This document shows, one piece after another, positions 11,776-18,456 of a stretch of DNA of 22,652 bases. Source of the stretch: a virus. A model generated the notes under the pieces. That model saw only the letters and a list, made by a program, of their open reading frames with translations, was not told the origin of the DNA and made no database searches. Location: positions 1-22,652 of the IMG/VR virus record IMGVR_UViG_3300032316_000768, one strand, 5' to 3'. Position 1 is the stretch's first letter. Every line of letters starts with the position of its first letter. Both the position numbers and the translations under genes were made by a program.

Positions 11776-11858
11776 TCTTGGCGCTTAATATTGTTTGTAT
11801 CAATGTGATTGTCTGTACAAAATTTCCATGCATCAAGATAGAAGTGAAAAAATTCCAT
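11730..11858 (-). CDS. 42-aa acidic microprotein
   Basis: MEFFHFYLDAWKFCTDNHID, then TNNIKRQDWATWVVEVDAPEEI, TAA at 11730. AAGGA lies 7 nt before the ATG and the start is 1 nt from the preceding stop, so it fits the operon. Two Trp-rich stretches suggest a small folded domain. Function unknown. Confidence 0.65.
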   Translation of the reverse strand: MEFFHFYLDAWKFCTDNHIDTNNIKRQDWATWVVEVDAPEEI

Positions 11859-11859
11859 T

Positions 11860-12051
11860 TTAAATTCCTTTTGCTCTGTATTCAAAGTTCCAATAAGGGC
11901 GACCATCCATAGTGTACTCTATGTTACCACGCCTGTCAACAACTTCTAGCCATCGGCAGTCATTGTTTGCCACAGTAACTGGAAACCATGCGAACCAATC
12001 GTGCCATTGCATTTTACCTGAATAGTCTTTTGGTCCGCATTTGAGTTTCAT
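11860..12051 (-). CDS. Small Trp-rich phage protein
   Basis: 63 aa. KMQWHDWFAWFPVTVANNDCRWLEVVDRRGNIEY...WNFEYRAKG is an all-beta, aromatic-rich pattern seen in small phage hypotheticals. The ATG overlaps the SPFH gene stop by one base (TAATG). Function unknown. Confidence 0.75.
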   Translation of the reverse strand: MKLKCGPKDYSGKMQWHDWFAWFPVTVANNDCRWLEVVDRRGNIEYTMDGRPYWNFEYRAKGI

Positions 12052-12863
12052 TATTTACCTACGTTCACGTTAGCGCCAGCACCAATCACCAATGTGTTAC
12101 CCTTAAAGGCGGCGATACCTTGTGCTTGAATCTTAGCGGCTTCAGCAAGGGTCATACGAGTTTGAGCATCCATGTATTGAATAGCACCAGCATTTGAATT
12201 CAAAGCGGCAATACGTTCAGCTTCTTTCTTTGCAGTTTCAACTTCAACAGTCTTTTGTTTGAATTCATTCTTTGAACGAACCAAATCGTTAGCCGATGCA
12301 ACAACAGAATCAGCAGGTACAACGTTACGAATCATAACTTGGCTGATAGTGATGGGACCATCCAACTTTTCTTCTGCCAAGTTGCGAACGATTTCGTCCT
12401 TGATAAAGTTCTCCATGTCGGATCGGGCATCTGCCATGTCCAATGCTTCATACTTTCGAGCGGCTTTGTAGATAGCATTACGAGCATTTTGCACAACATA
12501 ATTATACATCACATATGTATCACCCTTGAATTCAGCGTGGAAACTTTTATTCTTAGTGGAGTACAATTCAGCAACAGTTTGTGGATTGATGTTGTAAACA
12601 ACTACAGCATCAAAGTCTTTCATGGTAGAGTTGTCTTTAGCCACTGGAGTCATATTCTCCAAGACCACGTTCACATCCTTAACGGGGAATGTAAGTACAT
12701 GACCAATCAAAGTTTGGTTGAAAGAACCGGGAAGCAATTCACCAGGTTGAACCTGTTTGTCAAACCCGACACGAACACCAACCTCACCCGTTTCAATACG
12801 AGTACATGCGGCAGTCATAGCAACAGCGGCGGCGATAACAGAAATTTTCAGCAAGCGAGACAT
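12051..12863 (-). CDS. SPFH/prohibitin-domain lipoprotein
   Basis: 270 aa. Signal sequence LLKISVIAAAVAMTAAC with a lipobox TAAC at residues 17-20. Then an SPFH (Band 7/prohibitin) domain, ~25-195: GEVGVRVGFDKQVQPGELLPG, FPVKDVNVVLEN, DFDAVVVYNINPQTVAELY, and KDEIVRNLAEEKLDGPITISQVMIRNVV. After it a charged helix (FKQKTVEVETAKKEAERIAALN) and a Gly/Ala C-terminus, as in prohibitins. SPFH proteins form large membrane-bound rings that shield or regulate AAA proteases and envelope processes. A phage-made, probably outer- or inner-leaflet lipoprotein version could alter the host envelope or protect phage proteins. AAAGGA lies 7 nt before the ATG. First gene of its operon. Confidence 0.85.
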   Translation of the reverse strand: MSRLLKISVIAAAVAMTAACTRIETGEVGVRVGFDKQVQPGELLPGSFNQTLIGHVLTFPVKDVNVVLENMTPVAKDNSTMKDFDAVVVYNINPQTVAELYSTKNKSFHAEFKGDTYVMYNYVVQNARNAIYKAARKYEALDMADARSDMENFIKDEIVRNLAEEKLDGPITISQVMIRNVVPADSVVASANDLVRSKNEFKQKTVEVETAKKEAERIAALNSNAGAIQYMDAQTRMTLAEAAKIQAQGIAAFKGNTLVIGAGANVNVGK

Positions 12864-12872
12864 AATAATCCT

Positions 12873-13049
12873 TTAAAAGAGAACAACAATAGAAACAAGA
12901 AACACAGTGGTGATTATAGCACAAATCAAACTGTAGGCAAACAATTTCGTTAGAACCCACTTTTCTTTACCACTTAGTTGTGTGAACAATTTGAGTCCAA
13001 AAAAGAAAATCAAAAAGACCACAATGAATGCAAAAATAATACGAATCAT
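12873..13049 (-). CDS. 58-aa membrane microprotein with two membrane segments
   Basis: Starts as ATGA over the upstream stop and ends at TAA 12873. Segment 1: IIFAFIVVFLIFFFGLKLF; polar turn TQLSGKEKWVLTK; segment 2: LFAYSLICAIITTVFLVSIV. A hairpin topology with the charged turn on one side is likely. Holin-like proteins share this size and shape, but so do many phage membrane microproteins. Its 3' half contains the promoter for the SPFH operon. Confidence 0.68.
   Translation of the reverse strand: MIRIIFAFIVVFLIFFFGLKLFTQLSGKEKWVLTKLFAYSLICAIITTVFLVSIVVLF
12913..12940 (-). promoter_or_regulatory. Host-type promoter for the SPFH/AAA operon
   Basis: TTGCCT (12940..12935), 16-nt spacer, TATAAT (12918..12913), inside the 58-aa coding frame. 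Start predicted about 45 nt before the SPFH ATG. Confidence 0.7.
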
Positions 13050-13609
13050 TTAGGGAAACTCCATCCTTTGGCAGTGTATTTTTCAATACGTTTGGTTGAA
13101 AGTGCAAATGCATTTTTATGTGGATTCTTAATCAACTGTTTGTTTAGAATTGCATTATATTGCACCTTTGAAATGTAAAGTATATGGTTTGAAATTTTAT
13201 ACCACGGCATACAATGCACAAAATCAAATGTGCTTCGTGAATCAGCAGTAGCAAGTGTAATCACTTGAAGGCCATTTTTAAATGTGGTGGCATTTGCAGT
13301 CACCAATTTACCTTCGACCTGTACTTCAACATATTTTTCATCGGCGTCCTGAATAAAATCTTTATTCATGTCATTGACATATTGTTTGAAGAACATTATG
13401 TCATTTTTGTCCTGTAGATACAAATCATAGTCTTTAGGTGGTTCATCATGCATGAGTGAAGAAATTGCACCACCCGTGAGAATTGCTTTGTCACGTAGAA
13501 AGCCACTCAATTCACTTGGAAGTCCAGAAAACAATAAATTTAATTTTGCAAACAAAACCTTTTTGATATGATTCATGTGGTCAATTTGAATGTCTTTAAG
13601 TTCCGGCAT
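13046..13609 (-). CDS. Nucleotidyltransferase-like protein
   Basis: 187 aa with GAGGA 8 nt before the ATG. AILTGGAISSLMHDEPPKDYDLYL (residues ~42-65) is the pol-beta-superfamily signature: GG-x2-S followed by DxD (Asp60/Asp62). TFDFVHCMPW further on suits the third carboxylate strand. The superfamily transfers nucleotides to RNA ends, antibiotics or proteins; the substrate is unknown here. Relatives are found in T4-like phages. It overlaps the upstream gene by 14 nt. Confidence 0.7.
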   Translation of the reverse strand: MPELKDIQIDHMNHIKKVLFAKLNLLFSGLPSELSGFLRDKAILTGGAISSLMHDEPPKDYDLYLQDKNDIMFFKQYVNDMNKDFIQDADEKYVEVQVEGKLVTANATTFKNGLQVITLATADSRSTFDFVHCMPWYKISNHILYISKVQYNAILNKQLIKNPHKNAFALSTKRIEKYTAKGWSFPK

Positions 13610-13925
13610 AATGCATCCTCAATATTTTAACTTGGTCACTTGGTGCAAGGTAACAACGAGCCTTTACAAGAGTATCATAAGTTATGTTATCTCGCATTTG
13701 TGTGAATTCAACAAGACCATTTGAGATCATATATTCAGCCATTTGATGTGCCATTGATGTTTTCAAAAATTGTTTGAATTCATGTTCCGATCCATAAGAA
13801 ACTATCTTATGTTCAGGCACACAAATTGTACCTTGCACCAACTTACCGCCGATTGCAACATCTTTATATGTGAAGTTGAAATCGGAATACGGGTCAATAC
13901 CCCAGTTAGGAGTATTGATTGCCAT
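13596..13925 (-). CDS. Conserved phage protein, function unknown
   Basis: 109 aa. GGKLVQGTICVPEHKIVSYGSEHEFKQFLKTSMAHQMAEYMISN reads as a beta-sheet followed by two helices. Start overlaps the upstream stop by one base (TAATG). No recognised family. Confidence 0.7.
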   Translation of the reverse strand: MAINTPNWGIDPYSDFNFTYKDVAIGGKLVQGTICVPEHKIVSYGSEHEFKQFLKTSMAHQMAEYMISNGLVEFTQMRDNITYDTLVKARCYLAPSDQVKILRMHYAGT

Positions 13926-14242
13926 TATACAGTCTCAGCAACTTGTTCGGTTACTTGTACGGCAACTTGTGCGGTTTTAGTTTTACCGATATAACGACCT
14001 TCAGGAGAGAATTCGTCAAAGTTTACCAACTGATATGCAGTCACTTTTCGACCATCTTTGTAAACACGGACAATTCCACCATCTTTGCGGATGTTGTAGA
14101 TGTTTGTGGAGAGGCGATAGAGAACACCTTCTTGGTCACTGCCCTTGAAGCAAGCCTCAATCTCTGCGGGAGAGACAGGCTTGCCAGAGAGCATAACACA
14201 AGCAATTTTTTCGTGACGGTTGATTTTAGTGGTAGTACGCAT
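13925..14242 (-). CDS. Possible winged-helix DNA-binding protein
   Basis: 105 aa from the ATG at 14242, with AAAGGA 6 nt upstream; the frame extends to 14305 but the leader and promoter fall there. KIACVMLSGKPVSPAEIEACF, GVLYRLSTNIYNIRKDGGIVRVY and GRKVTAYQLVNF follow a helix-turn-helix then two-stranded wing pattern. The C-terminal tail (TKTAQVAVQVTEQVAETV) is repetitive. An inverted repeat overlaps its own promoter (14282-14315), which would suit self-regulation. The DNA-binding call is inference from pattern. Confidence 0.55.
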   Translation of the reverse strand: MRTTTKINRHEKIACVMLSGKPVSPAEIEACFKGSDQEGVLYRLSTNIYNIRKDGGIVRVYKDGRKVTAYQLVNFDEFSPEGRYIGKTKTAQVAVQVTEQVAETV

Positions 14243-14276
14243 AATATATCCTTTGAGAAAAAGTTTACCAGATTCA

Positions 14277-14305
14277 ATTGTAACAGAGTGGCAGTCTGGT
14301 GGCAA
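14277..14305 (-). promoter_or_regulatory. Host-type promoter for the 12.9-14.2 kb unit
   Basis: TTGCCA (14305..14300), 17-nt spacer, TACAAT (14282..14277). Leader of about 28 nt to the ATG at 14242. Confidence 0.75.
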
Positions 14306-14315
14306 CCACTCTGTT
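14282..14315. repeat. 10-bp inverted repeat around the -35 box (candidate operator)
   Basis: AACAGAGTGG and CCACTCTGTT are perfect complements with a 14-nt centre that contains the TTGCCA box (as TGGCAA on the plus strand). No T-run follows on the minus strand, so it looks more like an operator than a terminator. Confidence 0.65.
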
Positions 14316-14331
14316 GAAAAAATACCACAGT

Positions 14332-15492
14332 TTAGAATGGTACTTCATCATCAGGTGAGGTTGGCATTACGGGTGCAGTGTTTGCCTCCGCCACTTTAAC
14401 ATCAACTTTTGAATACAGATCAAGGAAAGAATCCTTGGTTTCTTGGTCAAAACGATTCACACAGAGTTGAATTGCCTTCGAACGGTCTTTGAAGATTGAA
14501 TAAGTCTTTGCAATGTGTACCAAACGGCGAGTGGAGACAATCTCATCAACACCACCTTCGGCGAATGTTTTACGAATAACGTCAGCCCATTTCACAAGGT
14601 TCTCGGCAAACTCATCATCATTCAACAATGGTTTGAGAATCTTGAGTTCAACCTTGGCTTCAGGATATTCCTGTTCAACGGTGATGTTGAAACGCTCAAG
14701 GAACGCATCATCAAGAATCTGTGACAGGTAACGACCCTCTTCAGAGCCACGGCCTTTGGTGTTAGCAGTTGCAACAACGTTGAAGCCACGTTTTGGATAG
14801 ATGTATTCACCAGACTTTTTGTTGAAGTATGGCTTGCCTTCGAGAATACCTTGGAGGCACATGAGTTTGTTAGAACCACGGTCAACTTCGTCAATCAACA
14901 GAATGGCACCACGTTTCATGGCAGTCATCACAGGACCATCACGGTACACTACGTTACCATCGACCAGTGTAGGACCACCAATCAGGTCAGATTCATCAGT
15001 CTCAACGGAGATATTCACACGAATACATTCACGTTTGAGTGTCGCACACACTTGTTCAACCATGAGTGTCTTGCCGTTACCAGACATACCAGTAATGAAC
15101 ACAGGGAAGAATTCCTGTGATAGCACAATCGAGGTCAGGTCTTTGTAGAAACCAAAGGGAACATAGCCTTGGTATTTTTCGGGAATAGAAGTGTCTGCAT
15201 GATCTTCCAGTTTCTTTTGACGGAGAACATGAACAGTGGCAGTTTGTGTCAATTCGACAACGGCAGGTTCTTCCGTAACCATTGCAGTTACGGCATGACG
15301 CACAGCGTTTGGTGCATCAGGAAGAAGGTATTGACCACGACCGGAACGAAACTCTTGGCGAGTGACAAACCAGAAGGGATAAGGAACAGACCGTTCATCA
15401 ACAACGTGTTGAATTTGGTCACGACTCAAAATTGCATTCTCACCGAAAATCTCAGTAGCGGCTTGGACGAATGCTTTTGCATTACGATTCAT
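14332..15492 (-). CDS. MoxR/CobS-like AAA+ ATPase
   Basis: 386 aa from the ATG at 15492, where GGAG lies 6 nt upstream; the ATG four codons earlier has no ribosome site. Walker A GMSGNGKT (135-142), GGPTLVDGNVVYRDGP, the MoxR-type segment, Walker B LLIDEVD (198-204), sensor ATAN (241-244), and DAFLERF with Arg267. N-terminal ~100 residues include a small domain with SRDQIQHVVDERSVPYPFW that resembles a winged helix. The acidic end SPDDEVPF may be a binding tail. MoxR-type ATPases act as chaperones for assembling or activating protein complexes. Transcribed alone from the promoter at 15519-15547. Confidence 0.88.
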   Translation of the reverse strand: MNRNAKAFVQAATEIFGENAILSRDQIQHVVDERSVPYPFWFVTRQEFRSGRGQYLLPDAPNAVRHAVTAMVTEEPAVVELTQTATVHVLRQKKLEDHADTSIPEKYQGYVPFGFYKDLTSIVLSQEFFPVFITGMSGNGKTLMVEQVCATLKRECIRVNISVETDESDLIGGPTLVDGNVVYRDGPVMTAMKRGAILLIDEVDRGSNKLMCLQGILEGKPYFNKKSGEYIYPKRGFNVVATANTKGRGSEEGRYLSQILDDAFLERFNITVEQEYPEAKVELKILKPLLNDDEFAENLVKWADVIRKTFAEGGVDEIVSTRRLVHIAKTYSIFKDRSKAIQLCVNRFDQETKDSFLDLYSKVDVKVAEANTAPVMPTSPDDEVPF

Positions 15493-15518
15493 AAAGTTCT
15501 CCATAACAAGGTGTTTCT

Positions 15519-15547
15519 ATTATATCACAGTTTCTGCCACATGGCAA
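15519..15547 (-). promoter_or_regulatory. Host-type promoter for the MoxR-like gene
   Basis: TTGCCA (15547..15542), 17-nt spacer, TATAAT (15524..15519). TGCCA-TG-TGGCA forms a small inverted repeat over the -35. Leader of about 20 nt. Confidence 0.82.
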
Positions 15548-15605
15548 CCATTTTTTGGTAGATATGTTGCATAGAAACAACAATCATGTACCAGTTTATA
15601 TCCAT
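15525..15605 (-). CDS. Possible 26-aa microprotein (frame uncertain)
   Basis: ATG at 15605 with GAGGTGAAT just upstream gives MDINWYMIVVSMQH then IYQKMVAMWQKL, TGA at 15525. An overlapping frame ending at 15520 (MERGEYGYKLVHDCCFY then ATYLPKNGCHVAETVI) also looks protein-like but lacks a clear ribosome site. I cannot decide between them, and neither may be real. Confidence 0.3.
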   Translation of the reverse strand: MDINWYMIVVSMQHIYQKMVAMWQKL

Positions 15606-15655
15606 ATTCACCTCTTTCCATTCTTGTTTGTTGCATAAGTAGGTATGTCCATCCT

Positions 15656-15907
15656 TCAGAGAAGGTTAACCTGTATATCCACCTTAGTGGCCACCATCTT
15701 TTCATCATAGTAGGTGTATGTGGTACCAAAACCACTAGCGTTTTCTCTTGCACAGGTTGCCAATGCATTCCAGACAGCAACCCTTTGTGTAGTGAAAACA
15801 AATTTATCTTCAAGGTCTTTCACCTTCATAATGAAACCAACACCATTCACGATAGCACGGAACTTCTGAGTGTTATTCAGACCCCAAATCAGTTGTTTTG
15901 TACGCAT
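15656..15907 (-). CDS. Small phage protein, function unknown
   Basis: 83 aa with AAAGG 7 nt before the ATG. KQLIWGLNNTQKFRAIVNGVGFIMKVKDLEDKFVFTTQRVAVWNALATCARE is a strand-rich start then a helix, followed by GTTYTYYDEKMVATKVDIQVNLL. No family recognised. First gene after the promoter at 15937-15964. Confidence 0.65.
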   Translation of the reverse strand: MRTKQLIWGLNNTQKFRAIVNGVGFIMKVKDLEDKFVFTTQRVAVWNALATCARENASGFGTTYTYYDEKMVATKVDIQVNLL

Positions 15908-15936
15908 TACATGCCTTTCACATTGAATAAGACTCT

Positions 15937-15964
15937 ATTATACCAGAAACCAAAAAAAAGGCAA
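15937..15964 (-). promoter_or_regulatory. Host-type promoter overlapping a terminator
   Basis: TTGCCT (15964..15959), 16-nt spacer, TATAAT (15942..15937). The -35 box is the 3' arm of the terminator hairpin at 15952-15982. Confidence 0.7.
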
Positions 15965-15982
15965 CCATAAAGATTGCCTTTT
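15952..15982 (-). terminator. Rho-independent terminator of the 16.0-19.5 kb operon
   Basis: AAAAGGCAA pairs perfectly with TTGCCTTTT (9 bp, 9-nt loop) and runs into four more Ts. Follows the stop of the DUF2384-like gene by about 20 nt. Confidence 0.8.
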
Positions 15983-16001
15983 GTTGTTTTTTTACAACAT
16001 T

Positions 16002-16202
16002 TCACCAATGCTCATCGGAACAGCCAAGGACGTATTGGTAAACACTCAGCCGTCCTTCCGCACCAGTTTGGTACACCTCATCAGGTGTTTTACCATCAAA
16101 TGCCTTGTTTGGTGAATCCCACCATCCATCGACCAATTCGGAACGACCTATCATGGATTGTAGATAATGATTGATATCCGATTTTATAATTGGCTCTTTC
16201 AT
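16002..16202 (-). CDS. DUF2384 (MbcA/ParS/Xre toxin-binding-domain) small protein
   Basis: 66 aa. LVDGWWDSPNKAFDGKTPDEVYQTGAEGRLSVYQYVLG follows the DUF2384 pattern (W-x2-(T/S)PN-x-A-(L/F)-x-GKTP-x-(E/D)). In Xre-RES type toxin-antitoxin pairs this domain of the antitoxin binds the toxin. Here it stands alone without the Xre DNA-binding half and without a toxin gene nearby. Solo versions recur in phages. A role in neutralising a host RES-type toxin is inference. Last gene of an 11-gene operon; starts with no gap after the upstream stop. Confidence 0.72.
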   Translation of the reverse strand: MKEPIIKSDINHYLQSMIGRSELVDGWWDSPNKAFDGKTPDEVYQTGAEGRLSVYQYVLGCSDEHW

Positions 16203-16397
16203 TTAACCACCATAATAATCAATAATAACATCCAGTGCTTCAAGTAATTGTGTATTGTACACAACATCCTCTGGATGCAACCATTCACCCTTCCTGTGGC
16301 GTTTCAATTCCTTTTTAAGGTATTTTCTGTGGTCTTTGAGTGCCAACAAAGTAATACGGTCAGCCGTTTCACAATCAATTTCAAGTTTTTCTGTCAT
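16203..16397 (-). CDS. Small conserved helical phage protein
   Basis: 64 aa from the ATG at 16397 (TAATG overlap; GGAG 6 nt upstream). ETADRITLLALKDHRKYLKKELKRH and WLHPEDVVYNTQLLEALDVIIDYYGG are two helical blocks that recur in T4-like phages. Function unknown. Confidence 0.78.
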   Translation of the reverse strand: MTEKLEIDCETADRITLLALKDHRKYLKKELKRHRKGEWLHPEDVVYNTQLLEALDVIIDYYGG

Positions 16398-16861
16398 TAT
16401 GTTCTCCAAATTTCATTAAAGCCTTCTTCCAATGTGGGTTCTTCCCACCTATCAATCATAGATTGTAGTACCTCCGATGGTATCACTTTTCCAGGTCGGC
16501 TGGCAAGCCTTTTCTGAAGTTCTTCCGGCTCTGGGATCCGAAAAACCACAGCAATCGCATAATATTCCGGGAGCATTCGGAATTTCTTCGCCCTTGTGGC
16601 AATAGTGGTAGAGGTTTGGTCCCAGATAATGTCCTTTCCCACATCACGTGCGGCATTCACGGCACCTGCCATCCTTGTAACGGCTACTGGCATATATTCT
16701 TCAAACACTTCGGTATAGGTTTTACCGACAGTTTCAGCCCATTCTTCCACATACTTGTCGGTGGAAATGTACGCACAATCTTTCATCCAAAACTCTTGGT
16801 TTCTCACCCAAGTGGACTTTCCAGAACCTGGTACACCGACCAGCATGTATAGTTTAGGCAT
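16397..16861 (-). CDS. Polynucleotide-kinase-like P-loop protein
   Basis: 154 aa. P-loop GVPGSGKST (9-17), YISTDKYVEEWAE as the substrate-side motif, IIWDQTSTTIATRAKK as the second acidic site, and the lid RLASRPGKVIPSEVLQSMIDRWEEP, which lines up with T4 Pnk kinase (KAVPIDVLRSMYKSM). T4 Pnk also has a 3'-phosphatase domain; here the protein stops after the kinase domain. It may phosphorylate 5'-OH RNA or DNA ends, for example in tRNA repair, but no ligase is visible in this window. Overlaps the upstream small gene by 8 nt. Confidence 0.8.
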   Translation of the reverse strand: MPKLYMLVGVPGSGKSTWVRNQEFWMKDCAYISTDKYVEEWAETVGKTYTEVFEEYMPVAVTRMAGAVNAARDVGKDIIWDQTSTTIATRAKKFRMLPEYYAIAVVFRIPEPEELQKRLASRPGKVIPSEVLQSMIDRWEEPTLEEGFNEIWRT

Positions 16862-16994
16862 CGTTTAATGTTTTCCTAATTTCAATCAATAAATCACGCA
16901 CAGCAAAATGATTAGCAAGTTCGGGATTAAATAGACCACCCGAGAATAGGTAATCGGTGATTCTATCTGATAATTCTTTAAATTGTTCGTTCAT
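16854..16994 (-). CDS. 46-aa phage microprotein
   Basis: ATG at 16994 gives MNEQFKELSDRITDYL, then FSGGLFNPELANHFAVRDL, then LIEIRKTLNDA. The frame extends to 17042, but that would overlap the upstream gene by 32 nt. MNE(Q/R)xxELx is a common start of small phage helical proteins, including the 67-aa gene at 19768. Weak ribosome site. Function unknown. Confidence 0.6.
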   Translation of the reverse strand: MNEQFKELSDRITDYLFSGGLFNPELANHFAVRDLLIEIRKTLNDA

Positions 16995-17010
16995 ATGTGG
17001 ATGGTCCAAG

Positions 17011-17457
17011 TCAGAAGTAGACCATTGCATATTTGGCATCAACCATTTTTTGATTTGCTATATCTTCAAAAAACTTTGTGTTTGGCCGTTCAATTACATA
17101 TGCTAAACGACCACCAAAGTATACTGCAAACTGCCTCAAAAGATTCGATTCAATAACACAAACATATGCAGATGTAATGGCTTGACCGCCAATGCCACCA
17201 AACCCCAATGCTGTGCTACCCCAGGACTGGACAAACATACTATACACAGTCAAGTCATAGAATGTATGCTTTCGAGTCTTTTCAACAAAACAATCAGCCG
17301 GTGCTACCGCCGTTTTCATTTCTTCACGGGTTAGTGTAGACCGCCACGCATCATGCTTGGCCCAATTACGGTCCTGATACTTGTATTCGGGAAATGCTTC
17401 ATATGCGGCATGTGCCATAGCACCAGCGAGTGTTTCAATAGGATTAGTTGCGTTCAT
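17011..17457 (-). CDS. Conserved phage protein, function unknown
   Basis: 148 aa. LAGAMAHAAYEAFPEYKYQDRNWAKHDAW is a helical start; the middle LTVYSMFVQSWGSTALGFGGIGGQAITSAYVCVIE is Gly-rich and strand-like, with RQFAVYFGGRLAYVIERPNTKFFEDI after it. Similar proteins occur in large phages. Overlaps the next upstream gene as ATGA. Confidence 0.72.
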   Translation of the reverse strand: MNATNPIETLAGAMAHAAYEAFPEYKYQDRNWAKHDAWRSTLTREEMKTAVAPADCFVEKTRKHTFYDLTVYSMFVQSWGSTALGFGGIGGQAITSAYVCVIESNLLRQFAVYFGGRLAYVIERPNTKFFEDIANQKMVDAKYAMVYF

Positions 17458-17795
17458 CTTGATACCTTCAATTCAGCGTCAGGATTATCGAAACATGCAT
17501 TACGATACCTATACACAAATTCTTCCAGTCCTTCATACGAACCCCAACCATTCTCCGGATTGAAGGTCCTAAAATGTTCCGGGTCAGATAGCAGAATATT
17601 CCATCCTTCATCCAGAAGTTCAGAAATATCTTTCGCCAACTTCAAGGAGTGCTCATCAGGTCGCCACATCACATCATAGAGAGTTAGGCCATTCGAGAGT
17701 TTAACCTCTCCGGCCATTTTACCTAGATTGTGTGTGATATTATTGTAATAAATCGACACCGGTTGCACCACCATCAACTCAACATCAAGGCTCAT
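17454..17795 (-). CDS. Conserved phage/bacterial protein (MSLDVEL family)
   Basis: 113 aa. The family pattern is clear: MSLDVEL, then YYNNITHNLGKMAGE, LYDVMWRPDEHSLKLAKDI, LLSDPEHFRTFNPENGWGSYEGLEEFV and the end PDAELKVSR. Widespread among tailed phages and some bacteria, always as a hypothetical. The invariant ITHNLGKMA and NGWGxYEGL blocks suggest a conserved binding site. Coupled to both neighbours by 4-nt overlaps. Confidence 0.8.
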   Translation of the reverse strand: MSLDVELMVVQPVSIYYNNITHNLGKMAGEVKLSNGLTLYDVMWRPDEHSLKLAKDISELLDEGWNILLSDPEHFRTFNPENGWGSYEGLEEFVYRYRNACFDNPDAELKVSR

Positions 17796-18229
17796 TTATA
17801 TTCTCTTTTCATATAAAAATCACGAATCGCTCTTGCATCATGGAGTGCATTATGTGGCACCATAGATTCATACTCAATACTAAAGTTGAGTTCAAACTTA
17901 ATATTCGTTGGCATTACAATTCTCTCACCGGGACCTGTAATCATCGTTTCACAGAAATATCGAATATCATCTGGCCAATCTGCAACGATTATGATTTCAT
18001 CATATTCGATATTCAGGAGATACCTTGAGAATGAGAGTTGAAATTGTTGCCGAGTAACCGGAAGCTGAAAAAGGTGAGGCACCACATTCTCACGCACCCA
18101 TGGGTCCAGCTGGTCATTCATCTCCAGTTCCACATAGAATTCGGGTTTAGAATCATTCTCTGGCACCAAAGCCATCGACATTAGTTTACCACCAAAGCCA
18201 TTAAATTCAGTATCAAGAAAAAATCTCAT
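17792..18229 (-). CDS. DEDDh 3'-5' exonuclease-like protein
   Basis: 145 aa. LDTEFNGFGG supplies Asp6 and Glu8, IIIVADWPDDIRYF supplies Asp84 or Asp87, and HNALHDARAI gives the His126-x4-Asp131 pair of the DEDDh class. The fold (RNase H-like) trims single-stranded DNA or RNA ends. It is shorter than DNA polymerase proofreading domains and close to small phage exonucleases. Substrate not determinable. ATGA overlaps on both sides. Confidence 0.82.
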   Translation of the reverse strand: MRFFLDTEFNGFGGKLMSMALVPENDSKPEFYVELEMNDQLDPWVRENVVPHLFQLPVTRQQFQLSFSRYLLNIEYDEIIIVADWPDDIRYFCETMITGPGERIVMPTNIKFELNFSIEYESMVPHNALHDARAIRDFYMKREYK

Positions 18230-18456
18230 TTATAATCCTTACCAAAAATCTTGTGAATACACATCTTGTTACCAACACCATCCTCACGGTCGGCAATCAT
18301 ATTCATATCAAATTCGGTTGGGTAATGGCGTAGGAGATTCCTAGCATCTTGCCGAATTAATCGTGGCACACGTGGTGTTTTCTTTGGATCCAATAGGTCC
18401 AATAGGAACTTTTGAGTCCTAATCACCGCATTAGTACGTTCTACAGGTACAGTCAT
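18226..18456 (-). CDS. BPSL0761-family small protein
   Basis: 76 aa. MTVPVERTNAVIRTQKFLLDLLDP...VPRLIRQDARNLLRHYPTEFDM fits the BPSL0761 pattern (MTxPxERTRAVxxTxxFLxxL...LLRHYP). Found in betaproteobacteria and phages; function unknown. Overlaps both neighbours by 4 nt. Confidence 0.72.
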   Translation of the reverse strand: MTVPVERTNAVIRTQKFLLDLLDPKKTPRVPRLIRQDARNLLRHYPTEFDMNMIADREDGVGNKMCIHKIFGKDYK

